This document shows, one piece after another, positions 14,727 to 14,839 of a stretch of DNA of 14,839 bases. How positions within the stretch are numbered: position 1 is the first letter of the stretch; each line of letters begins with the position of its first letter. Source of the stretch: Candidatus Methanovirga meridionalis (GTDB lineage Archaea > Methanobacteriota > Methanobacteria > Methanobacteriales > Methanobacteriaceae). The notes beneath the pieces are model-generated. The model was not told the DNA's origin, did no database searches, and saw only the letters and a list, made by a program, of their open reading frames with translations. A program made the position numbers and the translations under genes. The stretch lies in contig JAITPS010000095.1 of NCBI GenBank assembly GCA_031289325.1, forward strand, positions 1 to 14,839, read 5' to 3'.

Positions 14727-14839
14727 GTGGAAAAGTTTTTAAATTTTTTTCATTATAATTATTTAATTTTTATTATAATTATTTAATTTTTATTATAATT
14801 ATTTAATTTTTATTATAATTATTTAATTTTTATTATAAT
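14727..14839 (+). repeat. Dispersed element, copy D start, with 20-bp tandem array
   Basis: GTGGAAAAGTTTTTAAATTTT (14727-14746, and one base more) matches the first bases of copies A-C. After a few bases, the 20-bp unit TATTATAATTATTTAATTTT repeats without mismatch from 14752 to the window edge: four units, the first lacking one base, and a partial fifth. The open frame from GTG runs to a TAA at 14784-14786. The array may continue beyond the window. Confidence 0.65.

Larger units (their letters stand above)
14252..14839. other. Noncoding region upstream of eno, to the window edge
   Basis: No gene is supported. In order from eno it holds: the inverted repeat and TATA-like box at 14292-14325; a 15-17-bp repeat (14336-14394); a second TTAACAAATTATT (14406-14418) and a partial third (14535-14544); a perfect duplication of an 18-bp unit (14683-14700 and 14701-14718); and the start of dispersed element copy D with a 20-bp tandem array running off the end. 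Confidence 0.65.

Overview
The window reads as chromosomal DNA of a very A+T-rich hydrogenotrophic methanogen of the Methanobacteriaceae, most likely Methanobrevibacter or a close relative such as Methanosphaera. The grounds are: archaeal-type ribosomal proteins S8e and S2, archaeal RNase J, the archaeal isoprenoid enzymes mevalonate kinase, isopentenyl phosphate kinase and type 2 IPP isomerase, and CfbD, which builds coenzyme F430 for methyl-coenzyme M reductase. The genus is inferred from base composition and gene content, not from a database match.

Layout. 1-343 is A+T-rich DNA with short tandem repeats. On the plus strand follow a four-CBS-domain protein (344-1240) and a carboxymuconolactone decarboxylase-family protein (1347-1733). 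These converge with a minus-strand group: TatD-family hydrolase, archaeal UppS and ribosomal protein S8e (1741-3843). Next comes 1.6 kb without a recognisable gene (3844-5484), containing a duplicated ~140-bp element, a perfect 13-bp tandem array and a possible structured RNA. cfbD (5485-6594) and hisH (6717-7307) lie on the plus strand. A 475-bp gap (7308-7782) holds possible gene debris and another inverted copy of the same dispersed element. The rest is one minus-strand block, read from right to left: enolase, a small 2[4Fe-4S] ferredoxin, S2, mevalonate kinase, isopentenyl phosphate kinase, IPP isomerase and RNase J. The last 588 bp (14252-14839) is eno upstream DNA with repeated motifs and the start of a further copy of the element, running off the window in a 20-bp tandem array.

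How the genes fit together. Mvk, Ipk and Fni are three steps of the archaeal mevalonate route to IPP and DMAPP. UppS, elsewhere in the window, elongates the resulting prenyl diphosphates into the lipid carrier used for cell-envelope glycans. They share an apparent operon with translation (S2), RNA decay (RNase J) and, further upstream, glycolysis/gluconeogenesis (enolase).

Fourteen protein genes are supported. Three (uppS, rnj, rpsB) start at TTG behind strong Shine-Dalgarno sequences. The most unusual signal is a ~175-bp noncoding element present in up to four copies. Each copy begins ATGGAAAAG or a near variant and could encode a tiny hydrophobic peptide.
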